From an uncultured Collinsella sp. (GTDB lineage: Bacteria > Actinomycetota > Coriobacteriia > Coriobacteriales > Coriobacteriaceae): a stretch of DNA of 17,340 nucleotides. The notes below the pieces were generated by a model that worked only from the letters and a program-made list of their open reading frames with translations, was not told the origin of the DNA and searched no databases. Every line of letters starts with the position of its first letter. Within the stretch, counting starts at the first letter, position 1. Made by a program: the position numbers and the translations under genes. Shown piece by piece: positions 7,766 to 15,436 of this stretch. The DNA lies in the NCBI GenBank assembly GCA_959600835.1, contig CAUGNQ010000043.1:1-17340 (forward strand), given 5' to 3'.

Positions 7766-9162
7766 GCAAGCTGTCTCCCGCGCGCAAGCTTGCGCTCGAT
7801 GTACTGATGGAGGCCGATCGCCGCGGCATGTATGCGCGCGACGTGCTGTCCTCTCGCGCATCGGCCAAGGCTATTGACCAGCGCGATTCCGCTTTTGCCG
7901 CCCGCTTGGCGCTGGGCGTGGCCGCCACGCAGGGTATTTTGGACGAGCTGCTCGATCAGTTTCTCGATAAACCCAAAAAGGTTGCGCCGCGCGTTCGCAT
8001 GGCGTTTCGTATCTCGGCCTTCGAGATGCTCTACCTGCATACGCCGGGCCGCGTTGCCGTGAGCCAGGGTGTTGAGCTGGTGCGCAGTGGTGCTAAGTCT
8101 GCTGCGGGCCTGGCAAACGCGGTGCTGCACAAGGTTGCGGACAACGTTGAGGACTTTGCCACGGCATCCGACGTGGATGAGTCCGAGCGACGCTTGGTTC
8201 GTCTGTCGCGTCTGATGGGTCTGCCGCGCTGGCTATGCGCTCGCATTATGGCGTCGTTTGACACTCCAGAGGGTGCGCTCGGCTTCGCCGGCAATCTGGC
8301 GCCCGCGCCGCTCGCTTTGCACGAGAACGCCTTTGCAACCAAACCTGATCCGTACCTATCGCAGCTTGTGGCACCCGTGTTCCCGGGCTGCTATGCCCCG
8401 CTTGATGCCCAGGTTACCGTTGCTTCGGGTGTGTTTGAACGTGCTGCCGCGGTGGCATCCGATCTCAACGCGCAGCTTATCGCCACAGCTGCCACTCGCC
8501 CTGGTAGCTGCCTTGAGATTGGTGCCGGCCGTGGCACCAAGACCTATGTGATGATGTGCCAGGCCAAGCGTGCGGGCTATGAGCGTCAGCATACGGCGCT
8601 CGATCTGCATGATCGCAAGTGCGATCTGAATCTCGCTCGTCTGCATAAGGCCGGTATTCAGGGCGTTCGCACGGTTTCGGGTGATGCTTGCGAGCTTGAT
8701 GAGGTGCTCACATCGTTTGATGCCATGCTTGGCGAGCCGGTTAAGTTCGACACGGTCTTTATCGATGCGCCGTGCTCGGGCACCGGTACCATGCGCCGTC
8801 ATCCCGAGATCCCGTGGCGTCTGACCGAAAAGGATGTGACGGTTGAGCTGCCCAAACTGCAGCTGACGATGCTCAAAGAGGCTGCCGCGCGCGTGGCTAC
8901 TGGCGGCGAGCTCATCTATGCGACGTGCTCGGTCTTTGACGAAGAGAACACGCAGGTCGTGGAGGCGTTCCTGAGCTCTCCCGAGGGTGCCGGCTTTAGC
9001 GTGGCACCGCTTTCCGAGGCGCAGATTCTTCAATTGCCTGAGTTCGCCCAGGCCAAGAAGCTCGTCTCCGTACGCCAAAACTCTCGAGGCCTTTTCCAAA
9101 GCGTGCCGGTAAACGCCGACTCCTACGACGGTCACTTCTGCGCCAGATTGGTTCGCAAATAA
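7762..9162 (+). CDS. rsmB: 16S rRNA (cytosine-C5) methyltransferase RsmB/Sun
   Basis: RsmB methylates C967 (E. coli numbering) of 16S rRNA using S-adenosylmethionine, during small-subunit assembly. The 466-residue product is of ordinary to slightly long length. An N-terminal NusB-like helical domain (about 1-145) precedes the Rossmann methyltransferase domain. DAPCSGTG has C338 (motif IV) and ATCSVFDEEN has C389 (motif VI), the two catalytic cysteines of m5C RNA methyltransferases. Motif I reads LEIGAGRGTKT (251-261) rather than the common DLCAAPGGKT, so SAM binding is conserved in outline only. ATG 7762 overlaps the fmt stop, indicating translational coupling; the Shine-Dalgarno is weak (GGGGTG). 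An upstream in-frame start (7714) is rejected because it would run deep into fmt. The exact rRNA target is inferred from the family. Confidence 0.93.
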   Translation: MSKLSPARKLALDVLMEADRRGMYARDVLSSRASAKAIDQRDSAFAARLALGVAATQGILDELLDQFLDKPKKVAPRVRMAFRISAFEMLYLHTPGRVAVSQGVELVRSGAKSAAGLANAVLHKVADNVEDFATASDVDESERRLVRLSRLMGLPRWLCARIMASFDTPEGALGFAGNLAPAPLALHENAFATKPDPYLSQLVAPVFPGCYAPLDAQVTVASGVFERAAAVASDLNAQLIATAATRPGSCLEIGAGRGTKTYVMMCQAKRAGYERQHTALDLHDRKCDLNLARLHKAGIQGVRTVSGDACELDEVLTSFDAMLGEPVKFDTVFIDAPCSGTGTMRRHPEIPWRLTEKDVTVELPKLQLTMLKEAAARVATGGELIYATCSVFDEENTQVVEAFLSSPEGAGFSVAPLSEAQILQLPEFAQAKKLVSVRQNSRGLFQSVPVNADSYDGHFCARLVRK

Positions 9163-9168
9163 TTACTA

Positions 9169-9235
9169 AGTTGCGGTGAAATAGGGATTGAATATCGGCT
9201 TCTAACCGCCAAACAGTCCTTATTTCACCGCAACT
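9169..9235. repeat. Imperfect inverted repeat 4 (rsmB/fmdB spacer)
   Basis: Arms at 9169-9190 and 9214-9235 (22 bp) match at 20 positions around a 23-nt loop. The left arm begins AGTTGCGGTGAAATAGGGA. It starts six bases after the rsmB stop. It is the shortest of the four elements and lacks the GGGGAC tag at its outer end, though AGGGA/AGGAC occurs near the inner end. It has no T-run, and a separate terminator lies at 9284-9313. Confidence 0.8.
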
Positions 9236-9283
9236 CATAAGGAAACCTGGCAGATAATTAGCTACCCATAGCGCAAAGAAATA

Positions 9284-9313
9284 GCCCCGCGATCGGTGTG
9301 TCGGTCGCGGGGC
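9284..9313 (-). terminator. Terminator between convergent rsmB and fmdB
   Basis: GCCCCGCGA (9284-9292) pairs perfectly with TCGCGGGGC (9305-9313). Read leftward, as the end of fmdB, it is followed by TATTTCTTTG and lies about ten bases past the fmdB stop. Read rightward it is followed by GGCTTAGTTTCT, so it may also stop rsmB transcripts, less efficiently. Confidence 0.8.
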
Positions 9314-9323
9314 GGCTTAGTTT

Positions 9324-9560
9324 CTAGTGGTTGTGTGGGCAGTTAGCGCAGCAGCCGTTGGTGGCGCTGGTGCTTGAGCCACCGCTGCGCTGGTCGGTAT
9401 TGTAGAAGCCGCTGCCCTCAAACTTGATGCCGCTGGCCGAGAACGTCTTGGCGGCCGGAGCGCCGCAGTTGGGGCACACGACCTCGGGGGTCTCGGACAT
9501 GGGATGCTCAACCTCAAACACGTTGCCGCAGCTCGAGCACTTGTAATCGTAGCGCGCCAT
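9324..9560 (-). CDS. FmdB-family zinc-ribbon protein
   Basis: A small protein of 78 residues whose start (MARYDYKCSSCGNVFEVEH) is typical of the FmdB/CxxC-CxxC regulatory-type zinc-ribbon family. C8, C11, C29 and C32 would bind one zinc ion. The middle is Ser/Gly-rich and probably disordered. The C-terminus ends in a second Cys/His cluster, GCCANCPHNH (69-78). The family is widespread and named after a putative regulator of formamidase genes, but its real role is unknown, so I give no function. AAGGAAG lies four to five bases before the start. It sits convergent to rsmB and downstream of the glucan-enzyme gene, probably as its own unit. Confidence 0.88.
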   Translation of the reverse strand: MARYDYKCSSCGNVFEVEHPMSETPEVVCPNCGAPAAKTFSASGIKFEGSGFYNTDQRSGGSSTSATNGCCANCPHNH

Positions 9561-9582
9561 AATACTTCCTTTTCAGCACAAA

Positions 9583-9604
9583 GCGGGCAGATTACTCTGC
9601 CCGC
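9583..9604 (-). terminator. Hairpin, probable terminator of the GH13-GH77 gene
   Basis: GCGGGCAG (9583-9590) and CTGCCCGC (9597-9604) form a perfect 8-bp stem with a 6-nt loop, 45 bases past the stop of the large glucan enzyme. In the leftward direction only TTTGTG follows, a poor T-run, so termination may be partial with read-through into fmdB. Confidence 0.5.
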
Positions 9605-9648
9605 AAAAATTCAAACGTCTGTAACTGTACCCTATATCGGGGGTTTTA

Positions 9649-12600
9649 TCACGCTTCGCCCCAGAATCTATGCGTGTTGCGCAGGAGCTGTGCGGTTTTG
9701 CCCTCAGCGGCCGCAACGTCGGCCTCGTCAGCCTGCCAGGTCCAGTTGCCCGTGGCCACGCCCGGTACGTTCATGCGCGTGTCGTCGCCAAGCCCCAGCA
9801 CGTCCTGCAGCGGCATCATCACCAGGGGAGCGTCGCTTGTCAGCGCGTCGCTCATCAGCTTGGCTGCCACCTCAACACCGCTCGGCTCGTCGCCGCCCGC
9901 AAAGGAGCGCGTGCACCAACCGGCGAGCGTCGACGTGTCGTGAGTCGATGTGTACAGGATCTTGCCGGGCGTAGGGTGCACGCCGCAACGAACGTCGTAA
10001 TCGCTAAACTCCAGTACGTCCATACCGGGGAAGCCGCAAGTCGAAGCCATGGCGCGAACGCCGGGCGTCAGATAGCCCAGGTCCTCCGCGATAAAGTTGA
10101 GCGGACCCAGCTCGTCGTAGGCGGTCTGGAACAGGTCTTTGCCCGGTCCCGCCAGCCAACGACCGTCGGCGCAGGCCTTGCCCGCAGGAATGCTAAAGTA
10201 GCTGTGGAATCCCAGGAAGTGATCCAGACGCACGCGGTCGTAGAGCGAGAACGCGCGACGCAGGCGATCCATCCACCAGCCATAGCCATCCTGCTTCATG
10301 TGGTCCCAGCGGAACGTCGGGTTGCCCCACACCTGGCCCTCGGGCGCAAAGTTATCGGGCGGCGCACCGGAGATCTCAATCGCCTTGCCGGTATCGGATA
10401 GCCAGAAATTCTCGGGTTCGCTCCACGCATCTGCCGAATCGTCGGACACGTACATAGGGATATCGCCGATGACCTCGATGCCCTTCTTGTGCGCATAGTT
10501 CATAAGCTCGCACCAAGCCAGGTCAAAGCGATACTGCATGTACGCCTGAAGCTCGGCCTCGTCGTGGAAGCGCTTGTCGTCAATCAGATGCTCGTTGTAG
10601 CGCGCAACATCTGCCGGCCAATCATGGCGCGATTCGCCCTCAAAGTACTTTTTAACGGCCATGTAGACGCAGTATTTCTCGAGCCAATCGGCATTGCGAT
10701 GTTTAAACGCGGTGTACAGCGGATCGGCATCCTCGCCTCCGCGGGCCTTCCAGGTCTCAAAGTCGGCCGCCAGCTCCTCGTGGCTTTCGGGCAGCAGGTC
10801 GATATTGCCCGCAAAAGCTGAGGGACCGGCGTAAGGGGAGCGGAAGAAGTCCGTAGGGTTGACGGGGAGAACCTGCCAGTAGCGCATACCCATGGCGGCC
10901 AGATGGTCGATAAAGCGACGCGTGGACGCGCCGATCGTACCGGGCTTGCCGTCGTCGGTCGGCACCGATGTGATATGACACACAACACCTGCGCCGTGAT
11001 CGAGCGGCTCCTGCAGGCGCTGCTCGGCATGGTGATAGATGATCGACGAGCCCAGCGGATACAAATCGAGCGTGACCGTGCCGTTGTGGATCTCGCACTC
11101 GTGACCGCTGATCACGTCACTCGCGCATTCATCGAGCGCCGGAATCGTCACGCGGTGCGAATTGCGCAGACTACGATTAATGATAACCGTCGCGGACTCG
11201 CCATCCTTGCCCGTGCGGTTGTATGCCAGCACCTCGTCGTTGAGCGCGAAGGCCTTGATCTCGCCGTCGATCATAAACGGTAGTGCGCGGCGTACGGCGG
11301 AGGCGTTTTTGACAATAGCCAGCGTGTCGAAGTCGTGCAGTTGGTCCTTGGTCGGCAGGGTGCGGCGGTTGCCCGGATCGGTTAGACCCTCCAGGCCGTA
11401 CTCATCGCCATAGTAAATCGAAGGCACGCCCGGGAACGTCATCTGCATGAGCGTTGCGAGCCAAAAACGGCTCTTGGCCAGGCCCATCGAGTTCTCGTCC
11501 AGACGCCATTTGCTGCGCTCGCACTCGGGCAGCTGCGACTCATCGGGGCCGCCGCCGAGCACCGAGATAATGCGCGGACGGTCGTGGCTCGAAAGCAGAT
11601 TAAGTGCGCAGGACAGGGCCTCACGGGGATAGTTCTCGCGCAGGGTTTCGATATCCTCGGCTGCCTGGTAGGCGTTCTTGTAGCCCATCAAAAAGCCGAT
11701 GACCATGTCGCGGAAGGGGTAATCCATAGCAGAGTCCAGCTCGGAGCCTTGCAGATAGCGGCGCAGATGGCCGTAGCTGATCTTGTTGGAGGCGTCTTCC
11801 CAGACTTCGCCGAGCAACAGTGCATCAGGCTTCTCGGCGAGCACGGCCTTTTTGATCTCGGCCAGGAAGTCATCGGAAAGCTCGTCGGCCACGTCTAGGC
11901 GCCAGCCATGAGCGCCGGCACGTAGCCATTTACGGATCACGCCGTCCTTGCCCAGGAGCCGCTCGCGTACCAGCTCAGAGCTCTCATTGATGGCGGGCAT
12001 ATTGCCCACGCCCCACCAGCAGTCGTACGAGCCGTCCTCGTGGAAATAAAACGCATCGCGCCACGGCGAATCCTCGCTCTGCCACGCGCCCACACCGGGG
12101 TAGTTGCCGTAGCGGTTAAAGTAGATCGAGTCGTCGCCTGTGTGGTTGAAGACGCCATCCAGAATGATGGAGATGCCCAGCTTCTCGGCCGCCTGGCACA
12201 GCTCGGTAAAGTCCTGCTCGGTGCCCAGGATCGGGTCGATCTTGGTGTAGTCGGCCGTGTCGTAGCGGTGGTTGCTCGCGGCCTCAAAGATGGGGTTGAG
12301 GTAGATGGCCGTAAAGCCCAGCTCCGCGATGCGGGGCAGGTCATTTTGGATGCCCTTGAGCGAGCCGCCGTAGAAGTCCCAGGTCTTGATGGAGCCGTCC
12401 TCGGCGCGCTCGTATACGGGCGGCTCGTTCCAGTCCTCGATCATGCGGCGCTGGATTCCGTTGCGCGGTTTTTCGACTTCGGCCAGCGTGCGCTCGCGCC
12501 AGTTTTCATCTCGGGCGTAGCGATCGGGGAAGATCTGGTAGACCATGCCACGCTCGTACCACTCGGGACGCACTTCGCGGTGCTTATAGACGGTAATCTG

Positions 12601-12945
12601 GAAGGACGGAACCTCGGCGTAGTCGTAAGTTACGCCCTCTCCGCCGGTGCGACCCTGCGGTGCGCCCAAGCGGACCTCGGGCTGGCCCTCGATATTGCAT
12701 ATAAAGCTGTACCACACAAGACACGGTTCAGTGCATTTGAGCTCGCCGGTAAAAATGCCATCGCCTTCGTGCTCCATTGGGATCAGGGTCTCGCCGACTT
12801 CATCGACCCAGGTGCGCAGCGTAAGCGTTGCCTGGTTGGGATCGGCATCCTCCAAAATCACCGAGAGTGCAACGGAAGTTCCAGTGGTCACAGCGCCAAA
12901 CGGAGTGCGAAACTGCGGTAGACGGCTGTTGTGTATCAATCTCAT
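9649..12945 (-). CDS. Fused GH13 alpha-glucan hydrolase and GH77 4-alpha-glucanotransferase
   Basis: A 1098-residue bifunctional enzyme for alpha-1,4-glucans. Residues about 1-125 form an N-terminal beta-sandwich like those of neopullulanases. A GH13 barrel follows (VYQIFPDRY at 135-143, DGVFNHTGDD) with nucleophile D351 in GWRLDVAD, acid E380 in LLGEVWED and D455 in SSHDRPRI, then a beta domain to about 635. From about residue 650 a MalQ-type GH77 domain begins (GAGVVCHITSVP), with D908 in RLDHF, E954 in IAEDLG and D1003 in STHDTSTLAGW as its triad. Both active sites look intact, so hydrolysis and transglycosylation of maltodextrins or glycogen are expected. The GH77 part, about 450 residues, is the short type. 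No signal peptide is visible, so it is cytosolic. The ribosome-binding site is poor. The gene follows glgA after a terminator and probably has its own promoter. Hydrolase subclass (neopullulanase, maltogenic amylase or other) cannot be settled by eye. Confidence 0.92.
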   Translation of the reverse strand: MRLIHNSRLPQFRTPFGAVTTGTSVALSVILEDADPNQATLTLRTWVDEVGETLIPMEHEGDGIFTGELKCTEPCLVWYSFICNIEGQPEVRLGAPQGRTGGEGVTYDYAEVPSFQITVYKHREVRPEWYERGMVYQIFPDRYARDENWRERTLAEVEKPRNGIQRRMIEDWNEPPVYERAEDGSIKTWDFYGGSLKGIQNDLPRIAELGFTAIYLNPIFEAASNHRYDTADYTKIDPILGTEQDFTELCQAAEKLGISIILDGVFNHTGDDSIYFNRYGNYPGVGAWQSEDSPWRDAFYFHEDGSYDCWWGVGNMPAINESSELVRERLLGKDGVIRKWLRAGAHGWRLDVADELSDDFLAEIKKAVLAEKPDALLLGEVWEDASNKISYGHLRRYLQGSELDSAMDYPFRDMVIGFLMGYKNAYQAAEDIETLRENYPREALSCALNLLSSHDRPRIISVLGGGPDESQLPECERSKWRLDENSMGLAKSRFWLATLMQMTFPGVPSIYYGDEYGLEGLTDPGNRRTLPTKDQLHDFDTLAIVKNASAVRRALPFMIDGEIKAFALNDEVLAYNRTGKDGESATVIINRSLRNSHRVTIPALDECASDVISGHECEIHNGTVTLDLYPLGSSIIYHHAEQRLQEPLDHGAGVVCHITSVPTDDGKPGTIGASTRRFIDHLAAMGMRYWQVLPVNPTDFFRSPYAGPSAFAGNIDLLPESHEELAADFETWKARGGEDADPLYTAFKHRNADWLEKYCVYMAVKKYFEGESRHDWPADVARYNEHLIDDKRFHDEAELQAYMQYRFDLAWCELMNYAHKKGIEVIGDIPMYVSDDSADAWSEPENFWLSDTGKAIEISGAPPDNFAPEGQVWGNPTFRWDHMKQDGYGWWMDRLRRAFSLYDRVRLDHFLGFHSYFSIPAGKACADGRWLAGPGKDLFQTAYDELGPLNFIAEDLGYLTPGVRAMASTCGFPGMDVLEFSDYDVRCGVHPTPGKILYTSTHDTSTLAGWCTRSFAGGDEPSGVEVAAKLMSDALTSDAPLVMMPLQDVLGLGDDTRMNVPGVATGNWTWQADEADVAAAEGKTAQLLRNTHRFWGEA

Positions 12946-12968
12946 AGTACGGTCCAGTTCAATAGAAT

Positions 12969-12986
12969 CATGGCCTGCGGGCCATG
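12969..12986 (-). promoter_or_regulatory. Perfect hairpin in the leader of the GH13-GH77 gene
   Basis: CATGGCC (12969-12975) pairs with GGCCATG (12980-12986) across a 4-nt loop, 24 bases upstream of the start codon. With the weak ribosome-binding site, it could influence translation or transcript stability. Confidence 0.4.
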
Positions 12987-13006
12987 GGTTTTACGCCTAA
13001 GATGTA

Positions 13007-13012
13007 AGTATA
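13007..13012 (-). promoter_or_regulatory. Possible -10 box of the GH13-GH77 promoter
   Basis: On the minus strand this reads TATACT, about 62 bases upstream of the start. The hexamer 17 bases upstream (TTATAC) is a weak -35. A partly symmetrical 21-mer, CCGTT...CC...GG...AACGG at 13043-13063, lies just upstream of that and could be a repressor or activator site. Both are tentative. Confidence 0.3.
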
Positions 13013-13099
13013 TCTGTAGTACACAGGGTGTATAAACAACATCCGTTTACCATCGGCGAACGGTTGTCCTAGAAAATCGTTTTACCACTACCTACAGAG

Positions 13100-13126
13100 A
13101 AAGGGCGCCCGGTTGGAGCGCCCCTT
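13100..13126 (-). terminator. Probable terminator of glgA
   Basis: AAAGGGCGC (13100-13108) and GCGCCCCTT (13118-13126) pair over nine positions including one G-U, with a 9-nt loop, 35 bases past the glgA stop. Read leftward the stem ends in TTT followed by CTCTGT, so the T-run is short. Confidence 0.6.
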
Positions 13127-13160
13127 GCTTAGGGTTTGATGAGGTTTTGGATCGTCTGGA

Positions 13161-15413
13161 TTAGCGGCGCTTGCGGGTGGCCGTTGCCTTGCGGACGGAA
13201 GTCTTCTTCGACGGCGCCTTTTTCTCGGTTGCGGCGGCGGGGGAGACCGGGGTCTCCATTGTGGGCTCGGGCTTGGCCTTTACTGCGGGTTTGGCCTCGG
13301 CCTTAGCCTCCGCTTTGGGAGCAGCAGCCTTGGTCGTGGACTTCTTGGCCGTCGTCGTTGCGCGCTTGCGCGTGGTGGTCTTGGCGGCCGGCTTGGCCTC
13401 GACGGTTACCTTGGCCTTGGATTCGGCGGGCGTCTCCTCGACTTTGGCGGCCGGCTTTGTGGCTGCCTTGGTTGTGGCGGCCTTCGTGGTCGTCGATTTC
13501 GTTGTTGTGGTCTTCTTGGCAGCTGTTGCCTTCTTGGCGGTCGCGGTCGTCTTCTTGGTAGCGGCCTTGGCCGGTGCCTTTGCCGCAGCCTTAGCCTCGA
13601 CGGCGTCGGCCTTTACCTCGGGAGCAGCCTCGGCTTCGGCGGCCTTCTTGGCAGCTGCGGTGGTGCGCTTGCGCGAGGTCGTTGTCTTGACAGCGGTGGT
13701 CTTGGTTGCCGTCGCTTTGGCCGCTGTGGCCTTCTTAGCCGTCGTCTTACGAGTCGTGGTCTTCTTAGCTGCAGGCTTTGCAGCTGGCTTGACCTCGGAC
13801 TCTGCCTCAGGAGCAGCCTCAGCCTTCACCTCAGACTCGGCCGTAACGGGCTCAGCTTCAACCGGCTTCTCTTCGGCCTTGGGCTCCTCAGCGGCCACCG
13901 GCTCAGCAACAGCCTCAGGCTCGTCGACAACAGCCACCGGGCGCTCGATCTCCGGGTGCATAAAGAAGTACAGGTCCAGATACTTGTCGGCCGAGCGCGT
14001 CCAGCTAAAGTCCTGGCTCATGGCCTGCGTGACCAGCTGGTTCCAGGCATCGCGGTTGTCCCAGAACAGGCGTGCCGCACGGAACACGGCGTCGCCCATC
14101 TCGTCGCCGTTAAAGTTACTAAACGAGAAGCCCGTGCCCTCGCCGGTAAACTCGTTATACGGGATCACCGTGTCCTTCAGGCCACCGGTCTCGCGCACGA
14201 TGGGCAGGGTGCCGTAGCGCATGGCAATGATCTGCGACAGGCCGCAGGGCTCAAACTTCGAAGGCATCAGGAACATGTCGGCGGCAGCATACATGCGCTG
14301 CGACAGCGCAGGATCGAACTCGATGCGTGCGGCCATGCTGCCGGGGTACTTGTCCTGGAAGTAGCGCAGGCCGTCCTCGTAGTCGCGGTCGCCGGTGCCC
14401 AGCACGGCCACCTGAACGCCGCCGGCCAGGATGCGGTCGAGCGCATACATGACCAGGTCCATGCCCTTCTGGCGCGTCAGGCGCGTGACCATCACCATGA
14501 GCGGACGGTCGTCGCGAACCTCGAGCCCCAGCTCTTCCTGCAGCTTGGCCTTGCACACGGCCTTGCCGGAACGGTCCTCGACGGTGTAGTTGGCGGCAAT
14601 GCGCTTGTCGGTCGCCGGGTCAAAGCCTGCCACGTCAATGCCGTTCAAAATGCCCTGTAGCGCATAGGAGCGCTCGCGCAGCACGCCGTCCAGGCCCTCG
14701 CCAAACTCGGGCGTCTGGATCTCGCTGGCATAGGTGGGGCTCACCGTGGTTATGGCGTCGGCATAGCGCAGGGCGCCCAGCATGTAGTTGATGCTGCAGG
14801 CGTCGCAACGCAGCTGCGAGGCGGCCGCCGGAATGTGTGCCACACCCAGGATGTCCTCCATCACGGTGTCGCTAAACTGGCCCTGGAACGCCACGTTGTG
14901 GATCGAGAACACGGTCTTTACGCGGTCGTACAGCGGCAGGCCCTGGTAGAACTCGCGCAAAAACACGGGCGCCAGTGCCGTCTGCCAGTCGTTGCAGTGC
15001 AGGATGTCGCACTCAAAGCCGGCCGGCAGGTGCTGCAGGCTCTCGGTGATGGCCTTGGAGAAAAACGCGAAGCGCTCGCCGTCATCAAAGAAGCCGTACG
15101 GATAGTCGCGCGCAAAGTAGCGCTCGTTGTCGATGAACATATAGGTGACGCCGTCGTGCTCGAGCTTCTCGAGACCGCAGTACTCGTTGCGCCAGCCCAA
15201 GCTCACGTAAAAGTCGGAGAAGTGCTCCATCTGCGCCTTGTACTCGTCCTTGATGGTGGCGTACTTGGGCACCATCACGATAACTTCGGCGCCGGCGCGC
15301 ACAAGCGCCGCGGGCAGCGAGCCCGCCACGTCGCCCAGGCCACCGGTCTTTACAAACGGTGCGCACTCGGCCGAGGCAAACACGATCTGCATCTTTTTGC
15401 TGGAATCTGCCAT
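13161..15413 (-). CDS. glgA: Glycogen synthase (ADP-glucose, GT5) with a histone H1-like C-terminal tail
   Basis: GlgA transfers glucose from ADP-glucose to the end of an alpha-1,4-glucan. The catalytic part (residues 1 to about 488) is complete: KTGGLGDVAGSLPAAL near the N-terminus binds ADP-glucose, then HCNDWQTALAPVFLRE, FSIHNVAFQGQF, GILNGIDVAGFDP, TRLTRQKGMDL and the C-terminal FEPCGLSQIIAMRYGTLPIVRETGG. Normal bacterial GlgA is about 480 residues; this one is 750. From about 490 to 541 the extra part is acidic (Glu, Ala, Pro, Val). From 542 to 750 it is Lys/Ala/Thr-rich with motifs such as KPAAKKTTTRK and ends TRKRR. After residue 491 I see no aromatic residue and no Gly, Leu, Ile, Asn, Gln, His or Cys, so it should be disordered. 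It is continuous with the catalytic frame, with no frameshift. ATG 15413 is preferred over 15425 because GGGAG lies six bases before it. The gene follows glgD. Confidence 0.95.
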   Translation of the reverse strand: MADSSKKMQIVFASAECAPFVKTGGLGDVAGSLPAALVRAGAEVIVMVPKYATIKDEYKAQMEHFSDFYVSLGWRNEYCGLEKLEHDGVTYMFIDNERYFARDYPYGFFDDGERFAFFSKAITESLQHLPAGFECDILHCNDWQTALAPVFLREFYQGLPLYDRVKTVFSIHNVAFQGQFSDTVMEDILGVAHIPAAASQLRCDACSINYMLGALRYADAITTVSPTYASEIQTPEFGEGLDGVLRERSYALQGILNGIDVAGFDPATDKRIAANYTVEDRSGKAVCKAKLQEELGLEVRDDRPLMVMVTRLTRQKGMDLVMYALDRILAGGVQVAVLGTGDRDYEDGLRYFQDKYPGSMAARIEFDPALSQRMYAAADMFLMPSKFEPCGLSQIIAMRYGTLPIVRETGGLKDTVIPYNEFTGEGTGFSFSNFNGDEMGDAVFRAARLFWDNRDAWNQLVTQAMSQDFSWTRSADKYLDLYFFMHPEIERPVAVVDEPEAVAEPVAAEEPKAEEKPVEAEPVTAESEVKAEAAPEAESEVKPAAKPAAKKTTTRKTTAKKATAAKATATKTTAVKTTTSRKRTTAAAKKAAEAEAAPEVKADAVEAKAAAKAPAKAATKKTTATAKKATAAKKTTTTKSTTTKAATTKAATKPAAKVEETPAESKAKVTVEAKPAAKTTTRKRATTTAKKSTTKAAAPKAEAKAEAKPAVKAKPEPTMETPVSPAAATEKKAPSKKTSVRKATATRKRR

Positions 15414-15418
15414 ATTGT

Positions 15419-15423
15419 CTCCC
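15419..15423 (-). promoter_or_regulatory. Ribosome-binding site that decides the glgA start
   Basis: On the minus strand GGGAG overlaps an upstream in-frame ATG (15423-15425) and stands six bases before ATG 15413. This favours initiation at 15413, giving MADSSKKMQIVFASAE. Confidence 0.6.
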
Positions 15424-15436
15424 ATGTTGCAATTCG

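Noticed and set aside
1653..9235. The four inverted repeats as integron attC sites
   Set aside because: They sit among conserved housekeeping genes, no integrase is present, and their ends do not fit GTTRRRY/RYYYAAC pairs.
1653..9235. The four inverted repeats as a CRISPR array or as ordinary terminators
   Set aside because: They are single, kilobases apart and different in sequence, which excludes a CRISPR array. They lack T-runs, one lies between divergent genes, and proper terminators are found near the other three.
13171..14217. Long hydrophobic + strand reading frame opposite the glgA tail
   Set aside because: It is the antisense shadow of Lys/Ala/Thr codons, giving Val/Ala/Leu runs, with no ribosome-binding site. 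glgA is clearly coding on the minus strand.
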